Source of the DNA: Cellvibrionaceae bacterium
Lineage (GTDB): Bacteria; Pseudomonadota; Gammaproteobacteria; Pseudomonadales; Cellvibrionaceae
DNA: 64,000 nucleotides
Reading direction: 5' to 3'
NCBI GenBank assembly: GCA_021151525.1
Contig: JAGKXD010000004.1
Coordinates: 1 to 64,000 of the forward strand
Of the stretch, positions 18,769 to 29,038 are shown piece after piece (the stretch's first letter is position 1; each line of letters begins with the position of its first letter). Under the pieces are notes generated by a model. That model did no database searches and had not been told where the DNA came from. It saw only the letters and a program-made list of their open reading frames with translations. The translations under genes were made by a program, and so were the position numbers.

Positions 18769-20061
18769 TTGTTTTTTGATCGCCCCGAATCAGGTGAGCT
18801 AGCGGTGCTAGTTCACCTGAACCTATCTCATGGCCAAGAGCCGGAAGACCCCCGCGAATTTGAAGAGTTGGTGCTTTCTGCTGGTGGTGATCCTGTTGCA
18901 TTTATTACAGGAAAAAGTATTTCCCCCAACGCTAAATTTTTTATCGGCACCGGCAAGCTGCAAGAATTGCAAGCGGTTGTTGCTGACAATAAAGCGGAAG
19001 TGGTGATTTTTAATCACACCTTATCTCCCAGCCAAGAGCGCAATCTTGAAAAAGAATTGCAATGCCGTGTGCTTGATCGCACGGGTTTAATTTTGGATAT
19101 TTTCGCCCAGCGCGCGCGAACTTTCGAAGGTAAATTGCAAGTCGAATTGGCGCAGTTGCGTCACATGTCTACACGTTTAGTGCGCGGCTGGACGCACCTT
19201 GAGCGGCAAAAAGGCGGTATTGGTTTGCGCGGCCCAGGTGAAACCCAATTGGAAACTGACCGTCGTTTATTGCGCGGTCGCATCACCATGATCGAACAGC
19301 GTCTGGAAAAGGTTCGCTCCCAGCGCGAGCAGGGCAGGCGTTCGCGTCAGCGTTCGGCAATTCCAACAGTTTCTCTGGTGGGTTATACCAACGCCGGAAA
19401 ATCCACGCTGTTTAATCGTATCACCGGCTCAGATGTTTACGCCGAGAACCAACTTTTCGCCACGCTTGACCCCACCATGCGCCGCATAGATCTCGCCGAT
19501 GTAGGCGCGGTGATCATGGCCGATACCGTGGGCTTTATCAGCCATCTTCCCCATAAATTAGTTGAAGCTTTTCGTGCGACTCTGGAAGAAGCGGCAAACT
19601 CAACTTTGCTGTTGCATGTGATTGACGCCGCTGCCGATGAGCGTATTCGCAACATCGAACAAGTTGAATTAGTGCTGGAAGAAATTGGCGCTGCGGAACT
19701 TCCGCAACTTAAGATCTACAATAAAATTGATTTAATCGATGCAGCTGAGCCGCGTATAGATCGCGATGATGCTGGCAAACCTACTGCCGTGTGGCTATCT
19801 GCCCAAACGGGCATTGGCATTGAGTTGTTGGATCAAGCAGTGGCTGAATTACTGGGCACGGAGATGGTCATTGCTCCGCTGTTGCTGCGCCCACAGGATG
19901 GTCGTTTGCGTGCAGCCTTGTATGCTCAGCAAGCTATAGCGGAAGAATCCTTTCGCGATGATGGCGTTGCTATAGCGAGTTTGCGCGTTCCAAAGAGTGA
20001 TTTGTTGCGTATATTAAGTGCCCTGAAAATCCAGTTTGACGATTTGATGTGGGCTGAGTAA
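18769..20061 (+). CDS. hflX: ribosome-associated GTPase HflX
   Basis: HflX is a GTPase that binds the 50S subunit and rescues or splits stalled ribosomes under stress. The 430-residue product has the HflX N-terminal domain with RVLDRTGLILDIFAQRA and the Gly-rich GGIGLRGPGETQLETDRR segment. The G domain follows: G1 GYTNAGKST at 205-213, G3 DTVGF, and G4 NKID. A short C-terminal domain ends the protein. The start is TTG at 18769, supported by an ACGAGG ribosome site 7 bases upstream and by the MFFDRP start, which resembles MFFER in other HflX proteins. The gap from hfq is only 23 bases. Confidence 0.95.
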   Translation: MFFDRPESGELAVLVHLNLSHGQEPEDPREFEELVLSAGGDPVAFITGKSISPNAKFFIGTGKLQELQAVVADNKAEVVIFNHTLSPSQERNLEKELQCRVLDRTGLILDIFAQRARTFEGKLQVELAQLRHMSTRLVRGWTHLERQKGGIGLRGPGETQLETDRRLLRGRITMIEQRLEKVRSQREQGRRSRQRSAIPTVSLVGYTNAGKSTLFNRITGSDVYAENQLFATLDPTMRRIDLADVGAVIMADTVGFISHLPHKLVEAFRATLEEAANSTLLLHVIDAAADERIRNIEQVELVLEEIGAAELPQLKIYNKIDLIDAAEPRIDRDDAGKPTAVWLSAQTGIGIELLDQAVAELLGTEMVIAPLLLRPQDGRLRAALYAQQAIAEESFRDDGVAIASLRVPKSDLLRILSALKIQFDDLMWAE

Positions 20062-20156
20062 ATCGTAACTGAGAGTTAATTTCATCTGTGTAGTTGAAAT
20101 GGCTCAGCTTGCCCTCACATAAAGCGAAATTACCTTAAACATGTCGGAGATGTGGT

Positions 20157-21269
20157 ATGGCCTGGAATGAACCGGGAAAAGACAAAGACCCATGGGGTGG
20201 GCGCGGTGGCGGCAATGATGGCCCGCCGGATTTGGACGAGGCCTTTAAGAAGTTACAAGATAAACTCAATGGCATGTTTGGCGGCGGCTCGGGCAGTAAC
20301 AATGGCGCGCCTGGAGCAGGTTCTTTCGGTGCTATTTTTACAATTATTACTTTGGTAGCAGCGGTGCTCTATGGTTTTTTTGGTATCTATACTGTGGATG
20401 CAAAAGAGCGCGCTGTTGTATTGAAGCTGGGTGTTTTTCAAGAAACCTTGGGCGAAGGTCTGCACTGGTCTGCGCCTTTGCTGACGCAAGTATTTAAAGT
20501 TGGCGTGACCAATGAGCGTCAATATCCCTCAAAAGGTTTAATGCTGACCCAAGATGAAAGCATTGTTGAATTGCCAATTACGGTGCAGTGGAACGTTGCT
20601 GATGTGAAAGCTTACGTATTGAACGTTGCCGATCCAGAAACCAGCTTGAAGCACGCAACCGACAGTGCGCTGCGTCATGTAGTAGGTTCTACGGAGTTGG
20701 AGCAAGTGCTTTCAGAGGGCCGTGCAAAAATGGCGGCGGAAGTAAAACAGCGTTTGCAAACCTATCTCGATAATTACCAAGCAGGTATCCAAATTATTAA
20801 CGTGAACATCCAACAGGCGCAGCCGCCTGAAGAAGTTCGCGCTAACTTCGACGATGTAATCAAAGCTAAAGAAGACGAAACTCGTTTGAAAAACGAAGCT
20901 CAATCCTATTCTAACGGCGTGATTCCCGTAGCGCGTGGTAAAGCCCAGCGCATGTTGGAAGAAGCTGAAGCCTATAAGTCTGAAGTGGTTTCCCGTGCGG
21001 AAGGTGAGTCGGCGCGCTTCGATAATTTATTGGTAGAGTACAAGCGCGCGCCAGAAGTAACGCGCAAGCGTTTGTATATAGATGCGGTTGAATCTGTGAT
21101 GACCAAATCTTCAAAAGTGATGGTCGATGTGGACAACAACAGTATGCTCTACTTGCCCTTGGATAAGCTGACTAAGCAAGTTCCACCGCCAGTTATTGAA
21201 GAGCAGGCCGAGCAGCGCCCAGCGCGCGATATAGATGCCAAGCCAGTCGTTCGTAGGGAGCCTCGCTAA
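20157..21269 (+). CDS. hflK: FtsH protease modulator HflK
   Basis: HflK and HflC form a large membrane complex around the FtsH protease and limit its access to membrane substrates. The 370-residue HflK has the typical Gly/Asn-rich cytoplasmic N-terminus (MAWNEPGKDKDPWGG), one membrane helix at about 58-80, and a periplasmic SPFH/band-7 domain with a long Ala/Glu-rich coiled coil (about 250-310). The ATG has GGAGATG-type ribosome sequence just upstream. Its stop codon shares one base with the hflC start, so translation is coupled. Confidence 0.96.
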   Translation: MAWNEPGKDKDPWGGRGGGNDGPPDLDEAFKKLQDKLNGMFGGGSGSNNGAPGAGSFGAIFTIITLVAAVLYGFFGIYTVDAKERAVVLKLGVFQETLGEGLHWSAPLLTQVFKVGVTNERQYPSKGLMLTQDESIVELPITVQWNVADVKAYVLNVADPETSLKHATDSALRHVVGSTELEQVLSEGRAKMAAEVKQRLQTYLDNYQAGIQIINVNIQQAQPPEEVRANFDDVIKAKEDETRLKNEAQSYSNGVIPVARGKAQRMLEEAEAYKSEVVSRAEGESARFDNLLVEYKRAPEVTRKRLYIDAVESVMTKSSKVMVDVDNNSMLYLPLDKLTKQVPPPVIEEQAEQRPARDIDAKPVVRREPR

Positions 21270-22144
21270 TGTCTACTAAAAGTCTAATGGCAGTTATGAC
21301 TGCGTTGATTCTCCTTGCCTTGGTGTCAAGCAGTGCCTACGTGGTAAACCAATATGAGCGTGCGGTGGTGTTGCGGTTTGGGGCCTTGGCCAAAGCTGAC
21401 GTATCGCCCGGCCTGCATTTTAAAATGCCCTTGACCGATCGCGTGCGCAAATTTGATGGTCGCTTGCAAACGGCAGACATGATTCCAGCAAGTTTTTACA
21501 CCATCGAAAACAAACGTTTGGTGGTGGACTCTTACATCAAATGGCGTATTAAAGACGTAAGCACCTACTACCGCACTACGGGTGGCGATAGTCGTTTGGC
21601 GGAAGATCGTTTAGGCCAGCGTGTTGCCGATGGTTTGCGTAACCAGTTTGGTCGCCGCACCTTGCACGATGTGGTATCCGGTCAGCGCGATGAGCTTATG
21701 GCGGAATTGAAAGCCACCATCAACGAAACTACGAATACTTTGCTCGGTATTGAAGTGATTGATATTCGCGTAAAACGTATCGATTTCCCGCCTGAAGTGA
21801 GTCAATCGGTGTTTTCCCGTATGGCTGCTGATCGCGAGAAAGAAGCAGCGGAATATCGCGCGCAAGGTAAAGAGCAATCTGAGGTTATTCGCGCTGATGC
21901 AGATCGCCAAAAAGTTGTTCTAGAGGCAAACGCTTACCGAGATGCTGAGCGCTTGCGCGGTGAGGGCGATGCCAAGGCTGCCGCTATTTATGCTGCCGCC
22001 TATAACAAAGACCCTGAGTTCTATGCATTTTTGCGTAGCCTCAACGCCTACAAGAAGAGTTTTGCCGGCAAAGAGGATCTGGTTGTTGTTGATCCGAAAA
22101 GCGATTTCTTCCGTTATTTAAAAGATCCACAAGGCAAAAAATAG
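21269..22144 (+). CDS. hflC: FtsH protease modulator HflC
   Basis: HflC is the partner of HflK in the FtsH-regulating SPFH complex. The 291-residue protein has an N-terminal membrane helix (about 6-27), the SPFH domain beginning YVVNQYERAVVLRFG, and a coiled coil with repeated Glu/Ala/Arg ending near FRYLKDPQGKK. The start is the ATG overlapping the hflK stop by one base, with AGGGAG about 9 bases upstream. A long hairpin and then a terminator follow the gene. Confidence 0.96.
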   Translation: MSTKSLMAVMTALILLALVSSSAYVVNQYERAVVLRFGALAKADVSPGLHFKMPLTDRVRKFDGRLQTADMIPASFYTIENKRLVVDSYIKWRIKDVSTYYRTTGGDSRLAEDRLGQRVADGLRNQFGRRTLHDVVSGQRDELMAELKATINETTNTLLGIEVIDIRVKRIDFPPEVSQSVFSRMAADREKEAAEYRAQGKEQSEVIRADADRQKVVLEANAYRDAERLRGEGDAKAAAIYAAAYNKDPEFYAFLRSLNAYKKSFAGKEDLVVVDPKSDFFRYLKDPQGKK

Positions 22145-22145
22145 T

Positions 22146-22202
22146 GATTTGGGGGAATTTGTAGGAATCTTCTGGGTTCAACTACAAATCCTCCCCCAAT
22201 CA
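22146..22202. repeat. long imperfect inverted repeat just after hflC
   Basis: The left arm (about 22146-22164) and right arm (about 22182-22202) pair over roughly 18 positions, with TGGGGGA opposite TCCCCCA and TTTGTAG opposite CTACAAA. Bulges of one and two bases interrupt the stem, and the loop is about 17 bases. It begins two bases after the hflC stop. It has no T run of its own but is followed by a separate terminator at 22219-22243. It may protect the 3' end of the hfl transcript. Confidence 0.7.
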
Positions 22203-22218
22203 GTGTTAAAATGCCGCA

Positions 22219-22243
22219 ACCGAGCCGAAAGCTCGGTTTTTTT
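22219..22243 (+). terminator. intrinsic terminator after hflC
   Basis: A perfect 7-base-pair stem (ACCGAGC / GCTCGGT) with a 5-base loop is followed by a run of T. It lies between hflC and hisZ and separates the hfl genes from hisZ-purA. Confidence 0.85.
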
Positions 22244-22304
22244 ATGTTCAGGGTGCGCGTATGCCCTAACGTCTTCCGAATTCTTGGATGTTTAGAGTCT
22301 CCTT

Positions 22305-23465
22305 ATGACTTACGCCGATCGCTGGTTATTGCCCGATGGGGTGGAAGAAATTCTGCCTGCGGAAGCCAAATCTATCGAATTATTGCGCCGCCAGTTGCTG
22401 GATCTTTATGCTACCTGGGGCTACGATCTGGTGATTCCACCATTGCTGGAATACACAGATTCATTGCTTATCGGCCTTGGCCGAGATGTAGACCTACTCA
22501 CCTTTAAAGTGACCGACCAGCTTACGGGTCGCACTCTTGGTATTCGCGCCGACATTACCCCACAAACCGCTCGCATAGATGCTCACAGCATGGCTTGTCA
22601 GGGCGCTAATCGCCTTTGCTATGCGGGTAACGTCGTGCATACAAAGCCCAAAAGCCCGTTGGCGACTCGCACACCCATTCAGGTTGGCTTGGAGTTTTAC
22701 GGTGAAGCTGGTTTAGCGGCCGACGTAGAAGTTATTTCCCTGTTGCTGGAATCATTACGTGTATCTGGCTTGCCCAAGTTACACGTTGATCTCGGCCATG
22801 TCGGCATTTACCGCGCTTTGGCCGCATGCGCCAAACTTAATGCTGCGCAGGAAGACGAGTTCTTCGATCTGCTGCAGCGTAAGGCGGTGACTGAGATTCG
22901 CGAATGGGTTGCCGCCAAGGTGACCGATCAAAAATGTGCTTCACTATTGCTTGCTTTGCCAAACTTGGCCGGCGGCGTTGATGTGCTGACCAAGGCTCGC
23001 GGATTGTTTGCCGAGATTCCCAACGCTGTGGCCGCCGTAGACCAATTGCTGCAAGTGGCCGGCGTAATGGCGGAGCGCTATCCTGACGCCGAGTTTTATT
23101 TTGATTTGAGCGAGTTACGCGGTTATCACTACCTCACAGGTTTGGTGTTTGCAGCTTTTGCGCCCGGTTTTGGCAATCCAATTGCCAGCGGCGGCCGCTA
23201 CGATCATATCGGTGAGGTATTTGGTCGCGCGCGTCCGGCAACCGGTTTTGCGCTCAACCTCTGTGCCATCAACAAACTAGGTTTGTTAGAAGCAAAACCA
23301 AGCTGTGCAATTGCGGTGCTTGAAAATGGTGATGCACGCCAATGGCAAGCTGTACAGGCCTTGCGTGCGCAGGGTGAACGGGTTGTGTACGCAGCCGCAG
23401 AAGACATTAAAGCAGTGCGCGAATTGCGTTTGGTGGACGATCGCTATCAGGTTGTCAGCCGTTAA
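22305..23465 (+). CDS. hisZ: ATP phosphoribosyltransferase regulatory subunit HisZ
   Basis: HisZ is a histidyl-tRNA-synthetase-like protein without aminoacylation activity. It joins the short form of HisG to make an active, histidine-regulated first enzyme of histidine synthesis. The 386-residue product has the class II synthetase pattern with LLPDGVEEILP, the motif 2 region DITPQTARIDAH, and the later GGRYDHIGEVFG. The C-terminal anticodon-binding domain of real HisRS is missing, as expected. No hisG lies in the window. Its place between hflC and purA is the usual one in Pseudomonas-like genomes. The ribosome site is weak. Confidence 0.94.
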   Translation: MTYADRWLLPDGVEEILPAEAKSIELLRRQLLDLYATWGYDLVIPPLLEYTDSLLIGLGRDVDLLTFKVTDQLTGRTLGIRADITPQTARIDAHSMACQGANRLCYAGNVVHTKPKSPLATRTPIQVGLEFYGEAGLAADVEVISLLLESLRVSGLPKLHVDLGHVGIYRALAACAKLNAAQEDEFFDLLQRKAVTEIREWVAAKVTDQKCASLLLALPNLAGGVDVLTKARGLFAEIPNAVAAVDQLLQVAGVMAERYPDAEFYFDLSELRGYHYLTGLVFAAFAPGFGNPIASGGRYDHIGEVFGRARPATGFALNLCAINKLGLLEAKPSCAIAVLENGDARQWQAVQALRAQGERVVYAAAEDIKAVRELRLVDDRYQVVSR

Positions 23466-24806
<1,341 letters not shown>

Positions 24807-24828
24807 TCTCTAGCTTGTTTCGAGCAAT

Positions 24829-24867
24829 AAAAACGGCGTGCTCAGGTAAATGAAACGCCGTTTTTTT
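24829..24867 (+). terminator. intrinsic terminator after purA
   Basis: The stem AAACGGCG / CGCCGTTT with a 17-base loop is followed by a T run. It starts 22 bases after the purA stop. Confidence 0.85.
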
Positions 24868-24891
24868 ATGGGCAGGGATAAGGTTTTCAAA

Positions 24892-24964
24892 GTAGCTCGT
24901 AAGGAGTGAAACGAATTACTGGGTTTTAACTCCCCGTATTACGCCTAGGCTTCATACGGGCTAC
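24892..24964. other. structured gene-free segment between two terminators
   Basis: Between the purA terminator and the next terminator lie two mutually exclusive pairings. CCCGTAT at 24933-24939 can pair perfectly with ATACGGG at 24954-24960. GTAGCTCGTA at 24892-24901 can pair with TACGGGCTAC at 24955-24964 with one G-U or mismatch position. No ORF or clear promoter is visible. Confidence 0.45.
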
Positions 24965-24993
24965 AAATCGCTCTTTACAAAGGAGATAAAATA

Positions 24994-25034
24994 AAAAAAC
25001 GGCGCTCCAGTTTCCTGTGAGCGCCGTTTTTTTT
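24994..25034. terminator. bidirectional intrinsic terminator between purA and opgH
   Basis: A perfect stem (AAAACGGCGCTC with GAGCGCCGTTTT) and an 11-base loop is flanked by A on the left and eight T on the right, so it can stop transcription both ways. It lies 16 bases beyond the leftward opgH stop and is its likely terminator. Confidence 0.9.
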
Positions 25035-25049
25035 ATAGCAAATTTCAAC

Positions 25050-27044
25050 TTACTGCCAAGTGTAATCCTTAGGTGGATACTCTTCCATATCCTGCTCTGG
25101 CATATCGCTCCAGTTGTCAGGCGGTAATGCTGGAATACCTGCGGGTTCGGCCAGTGGCGGGTGCTCTACCTCTAACAGGCGCTTCAAGTCGGTCAAAACC
25201 GGGTCTTCATTGGTTTCGTCTGGGCTCACGAAGATGCTGTGTTTGCGGCAATCTTCACCCAAGGTAAGGCTACTTGAATAACGCACAATAGGCGCTGCTA
25301 ACACCAAACCGGTGAGAATTGGCATTAACCACCAGAAGAAAATCGGCGCGTAGGTGAACGTCATGTAGCCCCAAGCAATTGCTACCAAGGTAGTGCGCAG
25401 GGTGCGAGCAAAACTTTCGCTCCAGGTTAATAGGCGGCCCTCACGATCTTGTGCATCCCAATTTACTTTGAAGCCCATGAAGACGGACACAACAAAGTAG
25501 GCGTGGAAGGCCATCATGATTGGGGCGATCAAGACCGCGAAAGCGGTTTCAACGATGGTGCCGCGGATGATTGCTTTTGTACCACCAAACTGTTCACGAC
25601 GATGCGCCATGGTGCTGATAATGCCCATTACCTTTGGGAAAAGCAGCAGGGTGGTGGTCATCACGATCAGGGCGATAATCAAACCGGTTTTAGCAATTGG
25701 CCATTCCGGCAAATTGATAAAGTGCTCCATAGTGGGGGTGGAGTTAGTGAAGTATTCGTTACTATGCAGGGCGCGAACTACGGCGTCTGCAGTGCTCAGA
25801 ACCAACATCAATAACCAAATCAGCGATGAAATATAGGCGGTAGCGCCGAGCAAGAAGTGCAGGCGGCTGATGGGGTGCAAGCCGGCGGCGTCCAGCATAC
25901 CTAAATGCTGGATATTACCCTGTACCCAGCGACGGTCGCGGGTAGCGTAGTCGATGATGTTACAAGGTACTTCTTCGTAGCTTCCTTCGAGGTCGGCGAG
26001 CAGGAATACATCCCAACCGGCGCGGCGCAACATGGCGGCTTCTACGAAGTCATGGCTCAGAATATCACCACCAAAAGGTGCTTTCCCGGGCAATGTAGGC
26101 AGGCCGCAGTGATCGATAAAGGCTTTTACGCGAATGATTGCATTGTGGCCCCAGTAGTTGGCGGCACCGGTTTGCCAGAAGGCAATACCTGTTGCCAACA
26201 TGGGGCTGTAAAGCACGGCAGCGAACTGTACAAAGCGGCCAAAGAAAGTCGTTTGGCGTACCGGAATGGGCACGGTTTGGATCAAGCCTGAGCGCGGGTT
26301 GGCTTGCATGGTACGCACCATACGCAGCAGGCATTTACCGCTCATCACGCTGTCTGCATCCAACACAATCATGTGCTCGTAGTTCTTGCCCCAGCGCTGT
26401 AAAAACTCGGCGATGTTACCTACTTTACGATGCAGATTTTTTTCGCGACGGCGATAAAAAGTTTGTTTGCTCAAGTCGCCAATGCGATCGGTAAACTGCT
26501 TCCATTGATCGCGTTCACGTTGGGCGATATCCAGCTTAGTGGTATCGCTCAGCATGAAGAAATCAAAATGTTCGATTTCACCTGTCGCTACTAGAGAGTT
26601 AAGTGTCGCTTCAAAGCCAGCGATAACGCGATGGGTATCCTCGTTATAGATCGGCATAACCACTGCGGTGCGCGTGGTAATGGGCAGGGCATCGTTGTAG
26701 ATGCTGTCCATAGAGCGCAACGTTAGTGGGTCGCGGCGCATCATCAATAATACGAACCCGAACACCGCGCTCCAAAACGCTGTAGAAATCCAGCAGAAGG
26801 AGATGGCGAACAGGATCAGGATTACTGCTTCCAGCATGGTGACGCCATTGGCGCTGAGAATGTCGTACATCATGTACACACCGCTGAAGGCCGTGATGAC
26901 TGTCAGCAGCGCGTACACAAGGCGGCGCAAAGATTCGCCCGGCAGCCGGATTTCATTCTCCGGCATAAGGTCGCGATTAATAGGTTTGCTCACAATAGGC
27001 TCGCTGTTGGTTGAATTATTGGATGTCATCTGGGTACCAGACAT
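25050..27044 (-). CDS. opgH: glucans biosynthesis glucosyltransferase OpgH (short form)
   Basis: OpgH (MdoH) is an inner-membrane family 2 glycosyltransferase that polymerises UDP-glucose into the beta-1,2 backbone of osmoregulated periplasmic glucans and exports it. The 664-residue product has two N-terminal helices (about 40-100), the catalytic domain with VVMPIYNED, DADS (D-x-D), the HDFVEAAMLRRAGW acceptor loop and RRWVQGN (QxxRW-like), then four to six helices and a short acidic/Pro-rich tail. ATG 27044 is chosen because GAGG lies 9 bases upstream; a GTG at 27059 and an ATG at 27029 are alternatives without such a site. It overlaps the opgG end by 29 bases. It lacks the long cytoplasmic N-terminus of the E. 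coli protein. Confidence 0.93.
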   Translation of the reverse strand: MSGTQMTSNNSTNSEPIVSKPINRDLMPENEIRLPGESLRRLVYALLTVITAFSGVYMMYDILSANGVTMLEAVILILFAISFCWISTAFWSAVFGFVLLMMRRDPLTLRSMDSIYNDALPITTRTAVVMPIYNEDTHRVIAGFEATLNSLVATGEIEHFDFFMLSDTTKLDIAQRERDQWKQFTDRIGDLSKQTFYRRREKNLHRKVGNIAEFLQRWGKNYEHMIVLDADSVMSGKCLLRMVRTMQANPRSGLIQTVPIPVRQTTFFGRFVQFAAVLYSPMLATGIAFWQTGAANYWGHNAIIRVKAFIDHCGLPTLPGKAPFGGDILSHDFVEAAMLRRAGWDVFLLADLEGSYEEVPCNIIDYATRDRRWVQGNIQHLGMLDAAGLHPISRLHFLLGATAYISSLIWLLMLVLSTADAVVRALHSNEYFTNSTPTMEHFINLPEWPIAKTGLIIALIVMTTTLLLFPKVMGIISTMAHRREQFGGTKAIIRGTIVETAFAVLIAPIMMAFHAYFVVSVFMGFKVNWDAQDREGRLLTWSESFARTLRTTLVAIAWGYMTFTYAPIFFWWLMPILTGLVLAAPIVRYSSSLTLGEDCRKHSIFVSPDETNEDPVLTDLKRLLEVEHPPLAEPAGIPALPPDNWSDMPEQDMEEYPPKDYTWQ

Positions 27045-28677
27045 AACTCCAAACCTCACTTAAGCGCTTATTGTTGGACTTGATAAATACGCGCATATCA
27101 ACAGCATTGTTGCCATCTGGCTCTACTTTGAAAGATGCACGATAAGTTTTGCCGTCGGGCAATCTGCTTACGTGCAAGTCGGTAAAGTTGCCAGAGTTTT
27201 TGCCAAGGTCAGCTTCAACAACAGAACCCGCTGGCAATTTGTCTAAATCGCCACCTTGGAAATCAATCGCAAATTGACGCTTACTCTTGGGTGGTGGGTT
27301 GCCTTGTGCGGCTACAGCGCCCCAGCCGGTGCGGGTGCGCAATACTTTGGCAAGAGTTTGGCCAGGAACGTTTGAATCCAAAGGTTGCAAGCTGTATTTG
27401 AATTCGCGGCTATCGCCCGCTTTCATTGGTTCGTCGGGTACCCAGTAAGCCACGATATTGTCGTTAGCTTCGCTGTCTGACGGAATTTCAACCAATTCTA
27501 CGCGGCCTTTACCCCATGAGTTTTCTGGTTTTACCCACAAGCTTGGGCGGCGCTCGTAGTGAGCTTCGCTATCGAGATAGTTATTGAAATCACGATCGCG
27601 CTGCATCATGCCGAAACCTTGCGGATTGGTGTCGCCGAGCGATGAAATATGCAGGCCGCGATGGTTAGACAGCGGGCGCCATACCCATTCACCGGCCGAT
27701 GTCAGCATAGAGATGCCGTCAGAATCGTGCACTTCAGGGCGGAAATCATCAAAGCGCGATACGTTCACGCTGTTTTCACCAAACATAAACATAGAGGTCA
27801 GCGGTGCTACGCCTAACTTCTGAATGTCCTTACGGGCATAAAGGCGAGCGGTTACTTTTACTTCAGTTGCTGTGCCTGGGTAGGCGTCAAAACGGAATGC
27901 ACCGGTAACTGATGGGCTGTCCATTAAGGCGTAAATCACTAAATGCTTTTCGGTTGGTGTTGGTTTCAACATCCAGTATTCGCGGAAAATGGGGAATTCT
28001 TCGCCTTTAGGTTCGGCAGTATCAATTGCCAAACCGCGTGCAGAGAGACCCCACGCGTGGCCAGGGCCAATAACGCGGAAGTAAGATGAAGCCGCGCCTT
28101 GGAACACCATGAACTCATCTTTGTACTGGCCGTTGTTCAATGGATAGTGAACGCGGAAGCCAGCATAGCCAAGATCTTTACCGGCGATGCCCGCCAACTT
28201 GGCTGCGGTGCCTTCGTAGTTAAAGTATTCTTGTTTGAATGGAACGGTGGTGTCATTGCCGTTGGTGGCCATATGCAACACAACCGGCTCTTTAAAGATG
28301 TAACCCGCGTGAAAAAGCTGTATTTCAAACTGGGCTTCGTTGCGCCACAGCGAAGAATCTGGACGGAAGCGCACAGAGCGATACTGGTCGTAATCCATTT
28401 TGGCTAAGGCTTCAGGCATATTGCCGGAGAACGGCTTGAAGTTACCCTTGGAGAGCAGCTTGGCGCGCGAGCTTATGGCATCGAACAGGCCGGGCTGTGA
28501 GGTTTCACTGGCGGAGGTGGGGGTGATTGTGGGTTGAGCTGCCAAGCTTTCACTGGCGACGCACAATGCCAACAGGCAAGAGGCGGTAAGGGCTAGGGTT
28601 TTTTGCAGTGGCTTGCTGCTAATCGACTTACTCTTAATCGATTGAGAGCGCACAGCATTTGTGAGCATTTTACTCAT
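27016..28677 (-). CDS. opgG: glucan biosynthesis protein G, periplasmic
   Basis: OpgG (MdoG) is a periplasmic protein needed to process or branch osmoregulated periplasmic glucans. The 553-residue product has a long signal peptide (basic start, hydrophobic LALTASCLLALCVASESLA, cleavage near LAA-QP). The MdoG domain follows from YDQYRSVRFRPDSSLW through SRFDDFRPEVHDSDG and the LSNHRGLHIS loop, with an Ig-like C-terminal domain in the last 130 residues. The ATG has GGAG 8 bases upstream. It is the first gene of the leftward opgG-opgH operon, and the downstream start lies inside its 3' end. Confidence 0.94.
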   Translation of the reverse strand: MSKMLTNAVRSQSIKSKSISSKPLQKTLALTASCLLALCVASESLAAQPTITPTSASETSQPGLFDAISSRAKLLSKGNFKPFSGNMPEALAKMDYDQYRSVRFRPDSSLWRNEAQFEIQLFHAGYIFKEPVVLHMATNGNDTTVPFKQEYFNYEGTAAKLAGIAGKDLGYAGFRVHYPLNNGQYKDEFMVFQGAASSYFRVIGPGHAWGLSARGLAIDTAEPKGEEFPIFREYWMLKPTPTEKHLVIYALMDSPSVTGAFRFDAYPGTATEVKVTARLYARKDIQKLGVAPLTSMFMFGENSVNVSRFDDFRPEVHDSDGISMLTSAGEWVWRPLSNHRGLHISSLGDTNPQGFGMMQRDRDFNNYLDSEAHYERRPSLWVKPENSWGKGRVELVEIPSDSEANDNIVAYWVPDEPMKAGDSREFKYSLQPLDSNVPGQTLAKVLRTRTGWGAVAAQGNPPPKSKRQFAIDFQGGDLDKLPAGSVVEADLGKNSGNFTDLHVSRLPDGKTYRASFKVEPDGNNAVDMRVFIKSNNKRLSEVWSYVWYPDDIQ

Positions 28678-29038
28678 CCGCTTTTCTCCGTACAGGATTG
28701 GTCTGCAATGCAGGCATGTCGTTCAAAACAAGGCGCTTCGGTTGACTTCACCAATGCGCGAGTTTGTTCTTGGCTTTGAAGAAGGGGGCGTATTACACGC
28801 GCGTTTCAAAGCCGGCGCATTGTAATACATCCGCTGACAAATATAGGCGCAAAAACCAGAGCAGAACGAAAATTTTTTAAAAAAACAGTGGGTTGTCGCA
28901 AGCGAATTTGCTGAATGTAGAGTCTTGTGAATCGAATTTGCGCGCAGCCATATATCAGCTGCTACACTTTTCTGGCGTCTGGACAAAAAATACGTTATCG
29001 ACGACCTATGGGCCAACTGGGACGAACTTGAATATTTC
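28678..29038. other. 361-base divergent intergenic region, opgG / histidine kinase
   Basis: This region must hold the leftward opgG promoter and the rightward promoter of the histidine kinase gene. A leftward frame running through it into the kinase gene (28723-29124) has no family resemblance and I treat it as spurious. I could not assign convincing -35/-10 pairs with normal spacing. No hairpin with a T run was seen. Confidence 0.5.

Noticed and set aside
22211..22507. A rightward frame between hflC and hisZ that could have been a yjeT-like gene
   Set aside because: It begins in a terminator and overlaps hisZ in another frame; the translation does not resemble DUF2065 (YjeT).
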